Numbered from the stretch's first letter, positions 19,880-28,393 are shown. The stretch: DNA of 64,000 nt from Amycolatopsis taiwanensis DSM 45107 (GCF_000519205.1 NZ_JAFB01000036.1:33221-97220), one strand, 5' to 3'. Notes: a model not told the origin generated them from the letters alone. Made by a program: numbers and translations.

Positions 19880-21211
19880 ATGACGGCTACTGGCGAGCCG
19901 GTTTCCGGCAGGGACGCGACGCGCACCGTCGATTCCGGCTTCGGCCAAACACAGCGGCGGCGAATCCTGGTTTCCGGCGCGATCGGCACGACCATCGAAT
20001 GGTTCGATTTTCTGCTCTACGGCCTGATCGCCCCCGTCGTCTTCGAAACACTGTTCTTCCCGAAGGCCGACCCGCTGGTCAGCAGTGTCGCGGTGCTGGG
20101 CACGTTCGCGTTCGGATATCTGGCCCGGCCGTTGGGCGGGCTCATCTTCGGGCATTTCGGCGACCGTATCGGCCGCAAGCCGGTCATGTTCATCACGCTG
20201 GTCACGATGGGCACGTGCACCACCCTGATCGGCCTGTTGCCGACCTACGCCGCGATCGGTGCCGCCGCGCCGATCCTGCTCGCGATCCTCCGGTTCACCC
20301 AGGGCCTCGCGCTCGGCGGCGAGACGGTGGGCGCGGTGATCATGGCGACCGAGGGCGCGCCGCACGGTAAGCGCGGCGGGTACGCGGGGTTCGTTCAGGT
20401 CGGCGCGGCGCTCGGCTCGGTGTTCGCGGCGCTGGCCGCGGGGCTGGTGGCGGGCATGCCCGAGGGCGACCGCCTGGCGTGGGGCTGGCGGATCCCGTTC
20501 CTGGCCAGTGCGGTGCTGGTGCTGGTCGGCGTCTACGTGCGGGCCAAAATCGAAGAGTCGCCGGTGTTCAAGGCCGCGACGAGGCATGCTCCGCGGCGGG
20601 TACCGCTCGCCGCGGCGCTGCGCCAGGAACCGAGGGCATGCATCACGGTGTTCCTGTGCACGATCGCCGAAACGAGCATGCTGCAGCTGTTCACCGTTTA
20701 CATCCTGGTCTATGGCAAGCAGGCCCTGGGCATCGATACGGCCGTGATGCTGCAGGGTGTGCTGATCGGCAACATCGTCGGTATCTTCGCGAACCCGCTG
20801 TTCGGCCGGCTCTCGGACTTCGTCGGCCGGCGGGTGATGCTGGGGTCGTCACTGGTCGTCGGGGTCCTTTATGTCCCGTTCGTGTTCTTCCCGTTGCTGC
20901 GGACCCACAACGAGGCGCTGATCATCCTCGCGATCGCGATCCCGCCGGCGATCATCCAGACGCCCCTGTTCTCCACCGAAGGCAGCTTCTACGCCGAGTT
21001 GTTCCGTGACGCCGGGCGCCGGTTCTCGGGGCTGGGCGTCAGCCGCCAGCTCGGCGGTGTGGTCGGCGGGTTCTTCCCGCTGATCGCGACGTCGCTGCTG
21101 GCGGCGTCCGGCTCGATCTGGCTGGTGATCGGTTACTACATCGTGATTTCCGCGATTTCCTTCACCGCGGTCCTCAGCGCCCGCGAAACCAACCGGGAAA
21201 CCCTGGCGTAA
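19880..21211 (+). CDS. MFS transporter, metabolite:H+ symporter (MHS) family
   Basis: This 443-residue protein has the MHS signature SGAIGTTIEWFDFLLYG near residues 32-48, then GHFGDRIGRKPVMFITL and RFTQGLALGGETVGAVIM. This is the ProP/ShiA/KgtP-like subfamily that imports organic acids, shikimate-type compounds or osmolytes. I chose the ATG preceded by GGGAGGACCAGGC. Two longer in-frame starts (19757 and further upstream) lack an SD and would add an atypical Arg-rich tail. Transcription may also come from the AT-richer segment near 19660-19740. Confidence 0.88.
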   Translation: MTATGEPVSGRDATRTVDSGFGQTQRRRILVSGAIGTTIEWFDFLLYGLIAPVVFETLFFPKADPLVSSVAVLGTFAFGYLARPLGGLIFGHFGDRIGRKPVMFITLVTMGTCTTLIGLLPTYAAIGAAAPILLAILRFTQGLALGGETVGAVIMATEGAPHGKRGGYAGFVQVGAALGSVFAALAAGLVAGMPEGDRLAWGWRIPFLASAVLVLVGVYVRAKIEESPVFKAATRHAPRRVPLAAALRQEPRACITVFLCTIAETSMLQLFTVYILVYGKQALGIDTAVMLQGVLIGNIVGIFANPLFGRLSDFVGRRVMLGSSLVVGVLYVPFVFFPLLRTHNEALIILAIAIPPAIIQTPLFSTEGSFYAELFRDAGRRFSGLGVSRQLGGVVGGFFPLIATSLLAASGSIWLVIGYYIVISAISFTAVLSARETNRETLA

Positions 21212-21242
21212 TCGTCGAGCCGGACCCCGCGAGTCCCCCGTT

Positions 21243-21293
21243 CCCGTCGCGCGTGTCCCACACTCCCGTCGCGCGTGTCCCACACTCCCGTCG
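21243..21293. repeat. 22-bp tandem repeat (family B)
   Basis: Two full units start at 21243 and 21265 and a partial one at 21287. Each reads CCCGTCGCGCG followed by TGTCCCACACT. A short inverted pair CTCCCGT/ACGGGAG straddles the end and could act as a terminator for the MHS gene. It is a different sequence from the 21-bp family, though both contain a GTGTCCC core on one strand. Confidence 0.8.
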
Positions 21294-21365
21294 TCCCGAC
21301 GCGCACGGGAGGGTCCGCCAGGCGCACGCCGTTTTTCCCGGGCCTGGGCGGGTAACCCCTGAATC

Positions 21366-22142
21366 GTGCCGGAATTGCCCGATGTGGAGAGCTTCCGCCG
21401 CGTGTTCGCCTCGCACGCGGTTGGGCCGCCGGTCCGGCGTGTCGACGTGCTGGACACCGGGGTGCTCCGCGACGTCACCGCGGACAGGTTGTCGGAAGCG
21501 TTGGTCGGCCGGCGGTTCACCGAGCCGCGCCGGCGCGGCAAGTTGCTTCTCGCGCCGGCCGGCCCGCTGGCGGTGGTCCTGCATTTCGGAATGACCGGAT
21601 CGCTGCACTGGGCCGGGCCGGGACAGGACGTCCACCGTCACGACCGGGTGGTGTTCGCCTTTCCCGACGGGGAGTTGCGCTACCGCGACATGCGCAAGCT
21701 GCAGGGCCTGCGGCTGGTCGAGGGGACCCGCGGCGTGGACGAGGTGCTGACCGGCGTCGGGCCGGACGCGACCGAGATGTCGCGCGACCGGCTCGGCGAA
21801 CTGCTGGGCGGCCGGCGGCAGGTCAAGGCGACGTTGACGGACCAGTCGGTCATCGCCGGCATCGGCAACCTGCTGGCGGACGAGATCCTGTGGCGGGCAA
21901 GGATAAATCCCCGCACCTCAGGAGTCCACTTAGGACGAGACGACCTCGTCAGGCTCGATGCGGCCATGAGCAGCGTGCTCCGGCAGTCGATCGAGGCGGG
22001 CCGGGTGCCCACCGACAAGTCCTGGCTGACCGGGCGCCGCGACGAGCCGTCGGGGTCGTGCCCCCGGTGCGGCACCACACTCGTCCACGAGCGGGCCGGC
22101 GGGCGGGCCACCACGTGGTGCCCGCGGTGCCAGCCGCGCTGA
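21366..22142 (+). CDS. Fpg/Nei-family DNA glycosylase
   Basis: This 258-residue protein starts at GTG. The mature N-terminus PELPDVESFRR carries catalytic Pro and Glu (residues 2-3), typical of formamidopyrimidine-DNA glycosylase/endonuclease VIII. RRGKLLL supplies the conserved Lys, GIGNLLADEILWRARINP is the helix-two-turn-helix, and CPRCGTTLVHERAGGRATTW/CPRC is the zinc finger. It excises oxidised bases and nicks by beta,delta-elimination. Whether it acts more as Fpg or Nei cannot be decided. It stands between a transporter and a type VII operon, with no obvious link to either. Confidence 0.9.
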   Translation: MPELPDVESFRRVFASHAVGPPVRRVDVLDTGVLRDVTADRLSEALVGRRFTEPRRRGKLLLAPAGPLAVVLHFGMTGSLHWAGPGQDVHRHDRVVFAFPDGELRYRDMRKLQGLRLVEGTRGVDEVLTGVGPDATEMSRDRLGELLGGRRQVKATLTDQSVIAGIGNLLADEILWRARINPRTSGVHLGRDDLVRLDAAMSSVLRQSIEAGRVPTDKSWLTGRRDEPSGSCPRCGTTLVHERAGGRATTWCPRCQPR

Positions 22143-22368
22143 TCCGGTTCCCGGCGACGGCTACTGGGCAACCGCTTCACGGTCGTCCTCGCGCTCGGCG
22201 GGACGGCGAGAAACGCGTGAGGCACCGCACGTCTGGACCTTTAGGGAACCAGCAGGCCGGATGCCCCGTCGGAGCGCCGGATGAGATTTGACCAGACCAG
22301 CTGTCAGGCCCGCCGGTTGTTGCCATACTTGTCGCAAACGGTTGGTCCACGTGGTGGAGGTGAGTGGT

Positions 22369-22848
22369 GTGGATCCGCACCGGCTGCAGGACAAGGCCGA
22401 TGCCCGGCGATTTCTCCATGAGATGGGCAAGCAACCGCAGACACCGCGGCACGTGGCAACTGCCGACGAGGTCAAGGCGCCGACCGGGGCGGGCTCGGCC
22501 GAGCTGATCGCCGAGGGCGACGACCGGATCGAGCTGGACCCGGCCGAGATCGCGGCGGCCGACGCGGAACTGGCCCGGCGGCATGACGAGCTGTCGGAGT
22601 TGCTGGCACAGGCCAAGGAGCTGGAGGCGCCGTTGCGGGACGGCAGCGGACCGGTGGCCACGCACCTGCGGCGGGCCTTCGGGCTGCGCGGTTCGGCGGA
22701 CACGGGTGTCCAGGCCACCTTGCGCGACTACCTCGACGAGCTCGCCACGCTGCGCGAGGCCATCCGGCGGGCGGGGGCCGGCCACCAGGCCGCGGACGAC
22801 GAGGCCCGCGACAGCCTGCGCGGATTCCACCGCGATGCCGGTTCTTGA
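22369..22848 (+). CDS. Helical protein opening a type VII secretion operon
   Basis: This 159-residue acidic protein has no recognised domain name. The start GTG (VDPHRLQDKADA) lies 8 bases after GGAGG. Residues about 63-150 are strongly helical with heptad-like spacing (DAELARRHDELSELLAQAKE, then DYLDELATLREAIRRA). The central turn contains GPVATHLRRAFGLRGS. It has the look of a small ESX-associated helical-hairpin protein, but it lacks a clear WxG. The next gene begins 15 bases later and encodes a PPE-like protein, so the two may form a PE/PPE-like partner pair. That is inference. Confidence 0.65.
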   Translation: MDPHRLQDKADARRFLHEMGKQPQTPRHVATADEVKAPTGAGSAELIAEGDDRIELDPAEIAAADAELARRHDELSELLAQAKELEAPLRDGSGPVATHLRRAFGLRGSADTGVQATLRDYLDELATLREAIRRAGAGHQAADDEARDSLRGFHRDAGS

Positions 22849-22863
22849 TTGGGGGGTCAAACC

Positions 22864-23976
22864 ATGAGCGAAAAGCTTCCGTACAACACGCACCGCAAGC
22901 ATCGTTACTACACGCAAGATCACCCGCTGACGGCGAAGCAGCAGCGGCGGGTTCGTCGGCTGCGCCGCATCCGGGCCAGCAACGCGCGCGACGAATCCTT
23001 CGGCAAGATCAACTGGGCGGCGTACGAGCACCAGCAGCTGTGGGACATGGTCCAGTCGTCCGACCCGGCCGCGATGGGGACGGCGGCGCACCGGTGGGCA
23101 CAGCTCGCGGTCGGGGTCGACTCGGCGACCGGCGACGTGCACAAGACGGTGCAGAAGCTGCTGATGTCGTGGCGCGGTCCCTCGGCCGTACAGGCGGCGC
23201 AGTCGGCGTCGAAGCTGACCGCGTGGGGCGCCGGTGCGAGCGGGACCATACGGGACGTCGGCGAAGGGCTCGACTCCTACACCAGCGCCCTGCTGGAAGC
23301 CCGTAACAGCTTGCCGAAGCCGGTGTATTACTCGGACGTCGTGCACTTCCGCGAGGGATACGACGTGAAGGCGAGCAGCGGCCCGAGCGGCGCGATCCTG
23401 GCCGATCAGCTGCTCGACGACCACCTGCCGACCAAACGCGAGGCGAGTACCGCCAAGGCGGAGGCCGTGCGGGTGATGGAGCGGTACGAGGCGGCCAGCA
23501 AGCACGTGCACGACCGGCTGCCCCACTTCGCCGACGCGCCGGAAGCAACCGCGGGGGTCGGCGGTTCAGACCAAGATTCGGAAGGACCGCGCGGCCACGA
23601 CAGCACGGTCGCGTCGTCGGTGCCCGTCGGCGGACCCGGCGCCGGAGCGCCGGGTGGCGTGTCGGCTTCCGGGTTCGGCGGAAATCCCGTGCTCAGCGAT
23701 GGCCGCGGCGCACTGGCGGCCGGTTCGGTGACCGGTAGTGGCGCGCCTGCCGGGAGCGCGGGCGGTGCGGCCGCGGCCTCCGCACAGGGCTCCGGGGGAG
23801 CGGGCGCGGGTGCGCGTGGTGCGGGGCCCGGTGGCGGCATGGGCATGTACCCGCCCGGCGGGGGAGCGCACGGCGGCGAAGGCGCGGCCGAGCACCGTAA
23901 CCGCTACGGCGACGAGTTCGGTGTCGACTTCCTCGACGATCTGCCGCCGGCCTACCCGCCGGTGTTCGGCGAGTGA
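22864..23976 (+). CDS. PPE-like type VII secretion protein
   Basis: This protein has 370 residues. After a basic 45-residue start (THRKHRYYTQDHPLTAKQQRR), the helical block begins INWAAYEHQQLWDMVQSSDP. It continues with LLMSWRGPSAVQAAQSASKL, whose W-x-G resembles the WXG turn, and AILEARN-like helices. This is the pattern of PPE-domain proteins in Pseudonocardiaceae. From about residue 225 it is Gly/Ala/Ser-rich and disordered, ending in an acidic Pro-rich tail. Such proteins are secreted through ESX systems as heterodimers and need an EspG chaperone. An EspG gene follows directly. Confidence 0.75.
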   Translation: MSEKLPYNTHRKHRYYTQDHPLTAKQQRRVRRLRRIRASNARDESFGKINWAAYEHQQLWDMVQSSDPAAMGTAAHRWAQLAVGVDSATGDVHKTVQKLLMSWRGPSAVQAAQSASKLTAWGAGASGTIRDVGEGLDSYTSALLEARNSLPKPVYYSDVVHFREGYDVKASSGPSGAILADQLLDDHLPTKREASTAKAEAVRVMERYEAASKHVHDRLPHFADAPEATAGVGGSDQDSEGPRGHDSTVASSVPVGGPGAGAPGGVSASGFGGNPVLSDGRGALAAGSVTGSGAPAGSAGGAAAASAQGSGGAGAGARGAGPGGGMGMYPPGGGAHGGEGAAEHRNRYGDEFGVDFLDDLPPAYPPVFGE

Positions 23977-23998
23977 GCAGAATCAGGAAGGAAGAGTC

Positions 23999-24778
23999 GT
24001 GGCTCGGCGTATGACCACAGTGGACGGTGTGGTGCTCTCGCACCAGGAGTACGACCTGTTGTGGGCGGATCTCCAGGCGGGGCCCCAGCCGTACCCGCTG
24101 GAAGTGCGGTCGCACGGTTACACCATGGCCGAACGCGACGAGCTCGGCGGGCATGTGTTCGAAACGCTGGCGCAAGGCGGGTTCGTCGACGAGCACGACG
24201 AAGTGGATCCGCGGCTGGACGAATTGCTCATGCTGCTCGCCGGGCCGGCGTTCTCGGTGGACGCCTTGGTGCTCGCCGAGGTGCCGTTGCGGGTGCTCGC
24301 CGCGGCGGGCGCCCGGGATGGCGTGCTGGCGGTGCTGGACGAGCGCGAGCTGGCGCTGCGACCCTGCCGGCCGCACGAGCTCGTCGATCTCGTGGCCGGG
24401 GTGATCGGGGATCGGCCGCCGGGTCCTGGGCAGTCGGTGCGGTTGCCCCGTGAGGTGTTCTCGGCGGCGATGAATGCCTTCGCCGGCAACGGTTTCCTGG
24501 GGTTCGAGCGCACACTGGCGGATGCCGGTGTCGCCGGCCGCGAAACCCGGGCGCTGGCCACGATCGTCGAGTCGCCGCGGGCGGCTTCCGGCCAGGCTGC
24601 CGCCAACCGGGCCGGGCGGAGGTCCCCGGTGGTGACCTGGTACGACACCGAAGCGGGGCGGTACGCGGCGATCGTCGAGGAGGTTGCCGGGACGCGGTGG
24701 GTGACGGTGACTCCGGCCGACGGCCGGTGGCTGGCGGGGCGCATCGGCGAGCTGCTCGATCGTCTCGCACCCGGCTGA
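23999..24778 (+). CDS. EspG-family ESX chaperone
   Basis: This 259-residue protein begins at GTG after GGAAGGAAGAGTC and fits the EspG family. It opens VVLSHQEYDLLWADLQAG, has alternating strands and helices (GFVDEHDEVDPRLDELLMLL, then strands AVLDERELALRPCRP), and ends in WVTVTPADGRWLAGRIGELL. EspG proteins bind the tip of PPE proteins in the cytoplasm and keep PE/PPE pairs soluble until they reach EccC. Its position right after the PPE-like gene supports this. Confidence 0.8.
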   Translation: MARRMTTVDGVVLSHQEYDLLWADLQAGPQPYPLEVRSHGYTMAERDELGGHVFETLAQGGFVDEHDEVDPRLDELLMLLAGPAFSVDALVLAEVPLRVLAAAGARDGVLAVLDERELALRPCRPHELVDLVAGVIGDRPPGPGQSVRLPREVFSAAMNAFAGNGFLGFERTLADAGVAGRETRALATIVESPRAASGQAAANRAGRRSPVVTWYDTEAGRYAAIVEEVAGTRWVTVTPADGRWLAGRIGELLDRLAPG

Positions 24779-24860
24779 GGAGATCACGGGAACGATCGGC
24801 ACACGCCGCGCATCCTATTCGGCGTGATCATCGACAACGATATCTGGCGAAAGGGGAGAT

Positions 24861-25649
24861 ATGAGCACGCTGACTGCGGAGCAGATCGCGCAACACGCGT
24901 ATAAGGCGGGGTTTCGTGGCCACGCGCTGACGACGGCGGTGGCGGTGGCGATGGCGGAGTCCGGCGGGAACACGCACGCGCACAACGGCCGCCCGCCGGA
25001 CAACTCCTACGGCCTGTGGCAGGTCAACATGCTCGGCTCGATGGGGCCGGCCCGGCGTGAGCAGTTCCATCTCCATTCGAACAACGACCTGTTCAACGCC
25101 GACCACAACGCCAAGGCCGCCTACGCGATTTCCAGTCACGGCAAGAACTTCGGGCCGTGGTCGACCTATACCAACGGGGCGTACAAGAAGCACCTCGCGG
25201 CGGCGAAGAAGGCCTCCGAGAAGGTGACCGCGGAGCACCACAAGAAGGGCCAGCACGACCCCCACGGCAAGAACAACGCCCACGGCAAGAACACCGGCCA
25301 CCCGAAGGGGAAGGGCAAGGACGGCTTCTCCGCGGACGCCCAGCAGTTCCACGCCTACACCAGCAAGACCGACCACATCGCGGGGGAGCTGCGGTCCGTG
25401 GGTTCCCGCACGGTCCACTCGGTCACCTCCATCGCGCACGACAGCTTCGGCCAGGTCGGCAAGGAAACCGGTTTCGCGTCGGCCCTGGGCGATTTCAGCC
25501 GGGCACTGGAAAAGCAGGTCATTGCGACCGGCAAGAACGCGCAGGCACTGGGCTCGGACGTGAAGAAGGCCGGTAACGCATACCGGGCGACCGATGACGA
25601 CGCGCTCGTGGAGATCAAGAACGCCGACATCAAGAGCGTCCTGGGATAG
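24861..25649 (+). CDS. Lysozyme-like transglycosylase fused to an ESX-excreted-type helical domain
   Basis: This protein has 262 residues. Residues 1-105 form a lysozyme-like domain. The catalytic Glu is about E33 in AMAESGGN, followed by SYGLWQVNMLGSMG and later HGKNFGPWSTYTNGAYKKHL, as in transglycosylase-type muramidases. Residues about 115-155 are a Lys/His/Gly-rich linker. Residues about 160-262 are a helical domain, GDFSRALEKQVIATGKNAQA and then ALGSDVKKAGNAYRATDD, typical of ESX-excreted (WXG-like) proteins. It has no Sec signal, so export by type VII secretion is expected. The start ATG follows AAAGGGGAGAT. Confidence 0.8.
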   Translation: MSTLTAEQIAQHAYKAGFRGHALTTAVAVAMAESGGNTHAHNGRPPDNSYGLWQVNMLGSMGPARREQFHLHSNNDLFNADHNAKAAYAISSHGKNFGPWSTYTNGAYKKHLAAAKKASEKVTAEHHKKGQHDPHGKNNAHGKNTGHPKGKGKDGFSADAQQFHAYTSKTDHIAGELRSVGSRTVHSVTSIAHDSFGQVGKETGFASALGDFSRALEKQVIATGKNAQALGSDVKKAGNAYRATDDDALVEIKNADIKSVLG

Positions 25650-25663
25650 GCGGGGAAAACACA

Positions 25664-26752
25664 ATGGACACAGCACAACTCGCCACGCTGTTCGCCGGCG
25701 AGATGAAGACTCACCAGGAAAAGCTGGCGGGCAAGGCGGGCGAGGCGCAGACCGCCCAGAACGCGCTGGAATCGGCCGCCAGGGCCATCATGGAGCAGCA
25801 CGACGTCCAGCGGAAGGCCGCCACGTCACTGCTGTCCCATTGGGACAGCAAGGCCTCGTCCGCGTTCGAGGGGAAGTCGGCGAAATTCGGCGACGAGCTC
25901 ACCGTCACGGCCGAAGCGAGCGTGCGCGCGGCGAAGATCGTCTCCGAGGTCACCGACGCGCTGGCCGGACGGCACAATGCGACCGGCACTCTGATCGACG
26001 AGTTCGTCACGAAGGCGCAGAGTTTCCTCAAGAGCGGCTTCGCGCTGGCCGGACTGCAGGCGCCGGGCATGCTGCTCAGGGCACTGGGCGAGGTCACCGA
26101 CCTGGCGGGGCAGTACCTCAAGGAGTCGGCCGGTCAGCTGAAGGACGCGCGCGCCGAAATGACGGACGCGGCCCACAAGCTCCGGGCGCTTGAAAAGGAA
26201 CTGAACTCCGACGGCGTTGCCGATCCAGGGGCGGCCGCGCACAAACCGCTGCCGGGCAAGGGGAAAGAGCACGGCAAGGAGCACGCCAAGCATCCGGGCA
26301 AGGGCGGCACGAAGCCGAGCAATTCCAAGAAGGTGGACAAGATCCTCGCCGACGCCCGGAAGAACCTCGGCTACCACGAGGGGCCCAACAACCGGAACAA
26401 GTGGGGGCCGACGGGGCAGCCGTGGTGCTCGTACTTCGCCACCTCGATGTGGCGCGACGCCGGGGTGAACATTCCGAAATACGGCTTCACCGGGGACGTC
26501 TACAAGTGGGGCGAGCGCAATCACCTCGCCTACAACCGGCATGACCTGGCCAAGCAGGCGCGTCCCGGCGACGCGATCCTGTTCGGCACCGGCCCCAGCT
26601 GGGGCGGCAGCGAGCACATCGGCATCATCGAGAAGGTCGAGGGCAACAAGATCACCACGATCGAGGGCAACTCGAACGACCAGGTGATGCGGCACACCTA
26701 CACGCTGCCCCGCGACGCGCACAGATTCTACGGAGGGGTGCATCCGAAGTGA
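25664..26752 (+). CDS. WXG-like protein with C-terminal CHAP amidase domain
   Basis: This protein has 362 residues. Residues 1-180 are helical with a WXG-like turn (LLSHWDSKASSAFEG, W60), matching type VII substrates. Residues 185-220 form a Gly/Lys/His-rich linker. Residues 221-362 form a CHAP domain: PWCSYFATSMWRDAG gives the catalytic Cys255, SEHIGIIEKVEGN gives His318, and ITTIEGNSND gives the acidic partner. CHAP enzymes cut peptide stems or cross-bridges of peptidoglycan. There is no Sec signal. It sits 14 bases after the transglycosylase gene, with which it could act jointly to cleave glycan and peptide. Its stop overlaps the next gene's GTG. Confidence 0.85.
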   Translation: MDTAQLATLFAGEMKTHQEKLAGKAGEAQTAQNALESAARAIMEQHDVQRKAATSLLSHWDSKASSAFEGKSAKFGDELTVTAEASVRAAKIVSEVTDALAGRHNATGTLIDEFVTKAQSFLKSGFALAGLQAPGMLLRALGEVTDLAGQYLKESAGQLKDARAEMTDAAHKLRALEKELNSDGVADPGAAAHKPLPGKGKEHGKEHAKHPGKGGTKPSNSKKVDKILADARKNLGYHEGPNNRNKWGPTGQPWCSYFATSMWRDAGVNIPKYGFTGDVYKWGERNHLAYNRHDLAKQARPGDAILFGTGPSWGGSEHIGIIEKVEGNKITTIEGNSNDQVMRHTYTLPRDAHRFYGGVHPK

Positions 26753-27045
26753 GCATTACCGGAAATGCTCGCCGCGACGGGGTTTCCGTCGAGGTGCTGC
26801 CCGGGGGCGCCCTGCGTTCGCTGGAGCTGAGCCCCGACGCGGTTCGCGGTGGGGGCACGGCGCTCGCCCGCAACATCCTGGCTCTCGTGCGCGAGGCCGC
26901 CGCCGAGGCCAATCAGCGCGCCAAGAGCGCGGTCGCCGACCTTGGCGGCCTGCGCGAGGACGAACTCGCCGGGCTGGGGCTGACCCAGGAAGCGGGCCTG
27001 ACCGAGACCGCGGAGAGCACGACGCCCGGCACCTGGAGGCTCTGA
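26749..27045 (+). CDS. Small YbaB/EbfC-like protein
   Basis: This 98-residue protein has a GTG start that overlaps the CHAP-gene stop (GTGA). It has a strand-rich N-terminus (GVSVEVLPGGALRSLELSPDA), then a long helix GGTALARNILALVREAAAEA. This is the second half of the YbaB fold, and it lacks the usual first helix. The C-terminus is acidic and Thr-rich. The family binds DNA as dimers in other bacteria; members are frequent in actinobacterial ESX neighbourhoods, where their role is unclear. It is translationally coupled to both neighbours. Confidence 0.65.
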   Translation: MSITGNARRDGVSVEVLPGGALRSLELSPDAVRGGGTALARNILALVREAAAEANQRAKSAVADLGGLREDELAGLGLTQEAGLTETAESTTPGTWRL

Positions 27046-27503
27046 TGGATTCCGACGAGCGCAGCATCGACGAGTTGATCGAGATCGCCGAGGAGATCCC
27101 CGATCGGCTGGGCCTCGCCGCCGGGATGCAGGACCTGCGCGGTAGCGCCCAGGGAGAGGGCGTGTCGGTGACCGTGGACGTCCAAGGCATGCTGGTCGAT
27201 CTGGACATCACCGACAAGGGGCTCGCACTCGGCCCGCAGCGGCTGGCCGCCGAGATTTCCCGGCTCAGTACCGAAGCGGGTGGCAAGGTGTTGCGGGAGG
27301 GACTGCGGGCCGTCAAGGCGGGCACCACCCCGCAGATCGCCGCGGCGATCGCGGACTACCTCGGTATCGACGTGGAGGAGCCGGTTTCGCCGGTCGAGCC
27401 CGAGCAGCCGGCACGATCGGAGCAGCCGGCGCGGCCTGCGCGGCGGTCGTCCCGTCCGGACGAGGACGACGAATCCGAGGGCTTCGTGCTCAGGCCGGTG
27501 TGA
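27045..27503 (+). CDS. YbaB/EbfC-family protein
   Basis: This protein has 152 residues and its ATG overlaps the preceding stop (TGATG). Helix 1 (ERSIDELIEIAEEIPDRLGLAA) is followed by strands EGVSVTVDVQGMLVDLDITD, helix GPQRLAAEISRLSTEAGGKV, and an extended, Pro/Glu/Arg-rich tail from about residue 112. The fold pattern is YbaB/EbfC. It is the last gene of the operon, convergent with the siderophore ATPase and 54 bases from it. Confidence 0.7.
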   Translation: MDSDERSIDELIEIAEEIPDRLGLAAGMQDLRGSAQGEGVSVTVDVQGMLVDLDITDKGLALGPQRLAAEISRLSTEAGGKVLREGLRAVKAGTTPQIAAAIADYLGIDVEEPVSPVEPEQPARSEQPARPARRSSRPDEDDESEGFVLRPV

Positions 27504-27557
27504 GCCGCCCCGATCGTGGATCATCGCCGGTGACCGGGAGAACGGCGAAGCGCCGGA

Positions 27558-28373
27558 TCAAGCGGGCGTGGTACGCGCTCGCCGTCCGGCGGGAATCACC
27601 AGCGGCGTTCCCGTTTCGGGATCGGTGATCACGCGACACCGCAGCCCGAAGATGTCCTCCACCAGTTGCGCGGTCAGGACGTCTTCGGGCGAGCCCGTCG
27701 CTACCACCCGCCCGTTGCGCATCGCGATCAGGTGAGTGGCGTACCGGGCGGCATGGTTGAGGTCGTGCAGGACCGCTACCAGCGTGCGCCCTCGCTCTTC
27801 GTGCAGCCGGGCGCACAGGTCGAGGATTTCCAGCTGGTGCGCGATGTCCAGGTAGGTGGTCGGCTCGTCCAGGAGCAGCAGCGGTGTCTCCTGGGCGAGG
27901 ACCATGGCGATCCAGACCCGCTGGCGCTGGCCGCCCGACAGCTGGTCGACCGGGCGGTGGGCCAGATCCGAGACTCCGGTCGCCGCCATGGCGTCCGCGA
28001 CTACGCGTTCGTCCACTTGGGACCATTGGCGCAGCAGGCTCTGATGCGGGTAGCGCCCGCGCGCGACGAGTTCGGCCACCGTGATGCCGTTGGGCGCGAC
28101 CGACGACTGGGGGAGCAGGCCCAGGATCCGGGCGATCCGCCGGGCCGGGAGCGAGCCGATCGCGTGCCCGTCGAGCACGACCGTTCCGGCCACGGGTCTG
28201 AGGATCCGGGCCAGTGCACGTAGCAATGTGGACTTGCCGCAGGCGTTCGGTCCCACGATGACCGTGAAGGACTCGTCCGGGATGGCGACGGTGAGGTCTT
28301 CGGCGATGGTCCGCCGGTCGTAGGCGAGAGTGAGCGCGCTCGCGCTGAGCCGTGTCACGCGGCCGTTGTCCAT
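27558..28373 (-). CDS. Iron-siderophore ABC transporter, ATP-binding protein (FepC/FecE type)
   Basis: This protein has 271 residues. Walker A is VGPNACGKSTLL near 41-52, the signature is LSGGQRQRVWIAMVLAQ, Walker B is PLLLLDEPTTYLDIAHQ, and the switch His is in VLHDLNHAARY. The FepC-type DEPTTYLD sequence is typical of siderophore and cobalamin importers. I chose ATG at MDNGRV with GGAG just upstream. An ATG 24 bases earlier overlaps the permease stop (ATGA) and is the main alternative. It powers the two permeases encoded upstream in the same operon. Confidence 0.92.
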   Translation of the reverse strand: MDNGRVTRLSASALTLAYDRRTIAEDLTVAIPDESFTVIVGPNACGKSTLLRALARILRPVAGTVVLDGHAIGSLPARRIARILGLLPQSSVAPNGITVAELVARGRYPHQSLLRQWSQVDERVVADAMAATGVSDLAHRPVDQLSGGQRQRVWIAMVLAQETPLLLLDEPTTYLDIAHQLEILDLCARLHEERGRTLVAVLHDLNHAARYATHLIAMRNGRVVATGSPEDVLTAQLVEDIFGLRCRVITDPETGTPLVIPAGRRARTTPA

Positions 28374-28393
28374 GTTCTCCGTCCTCCGCAGGG

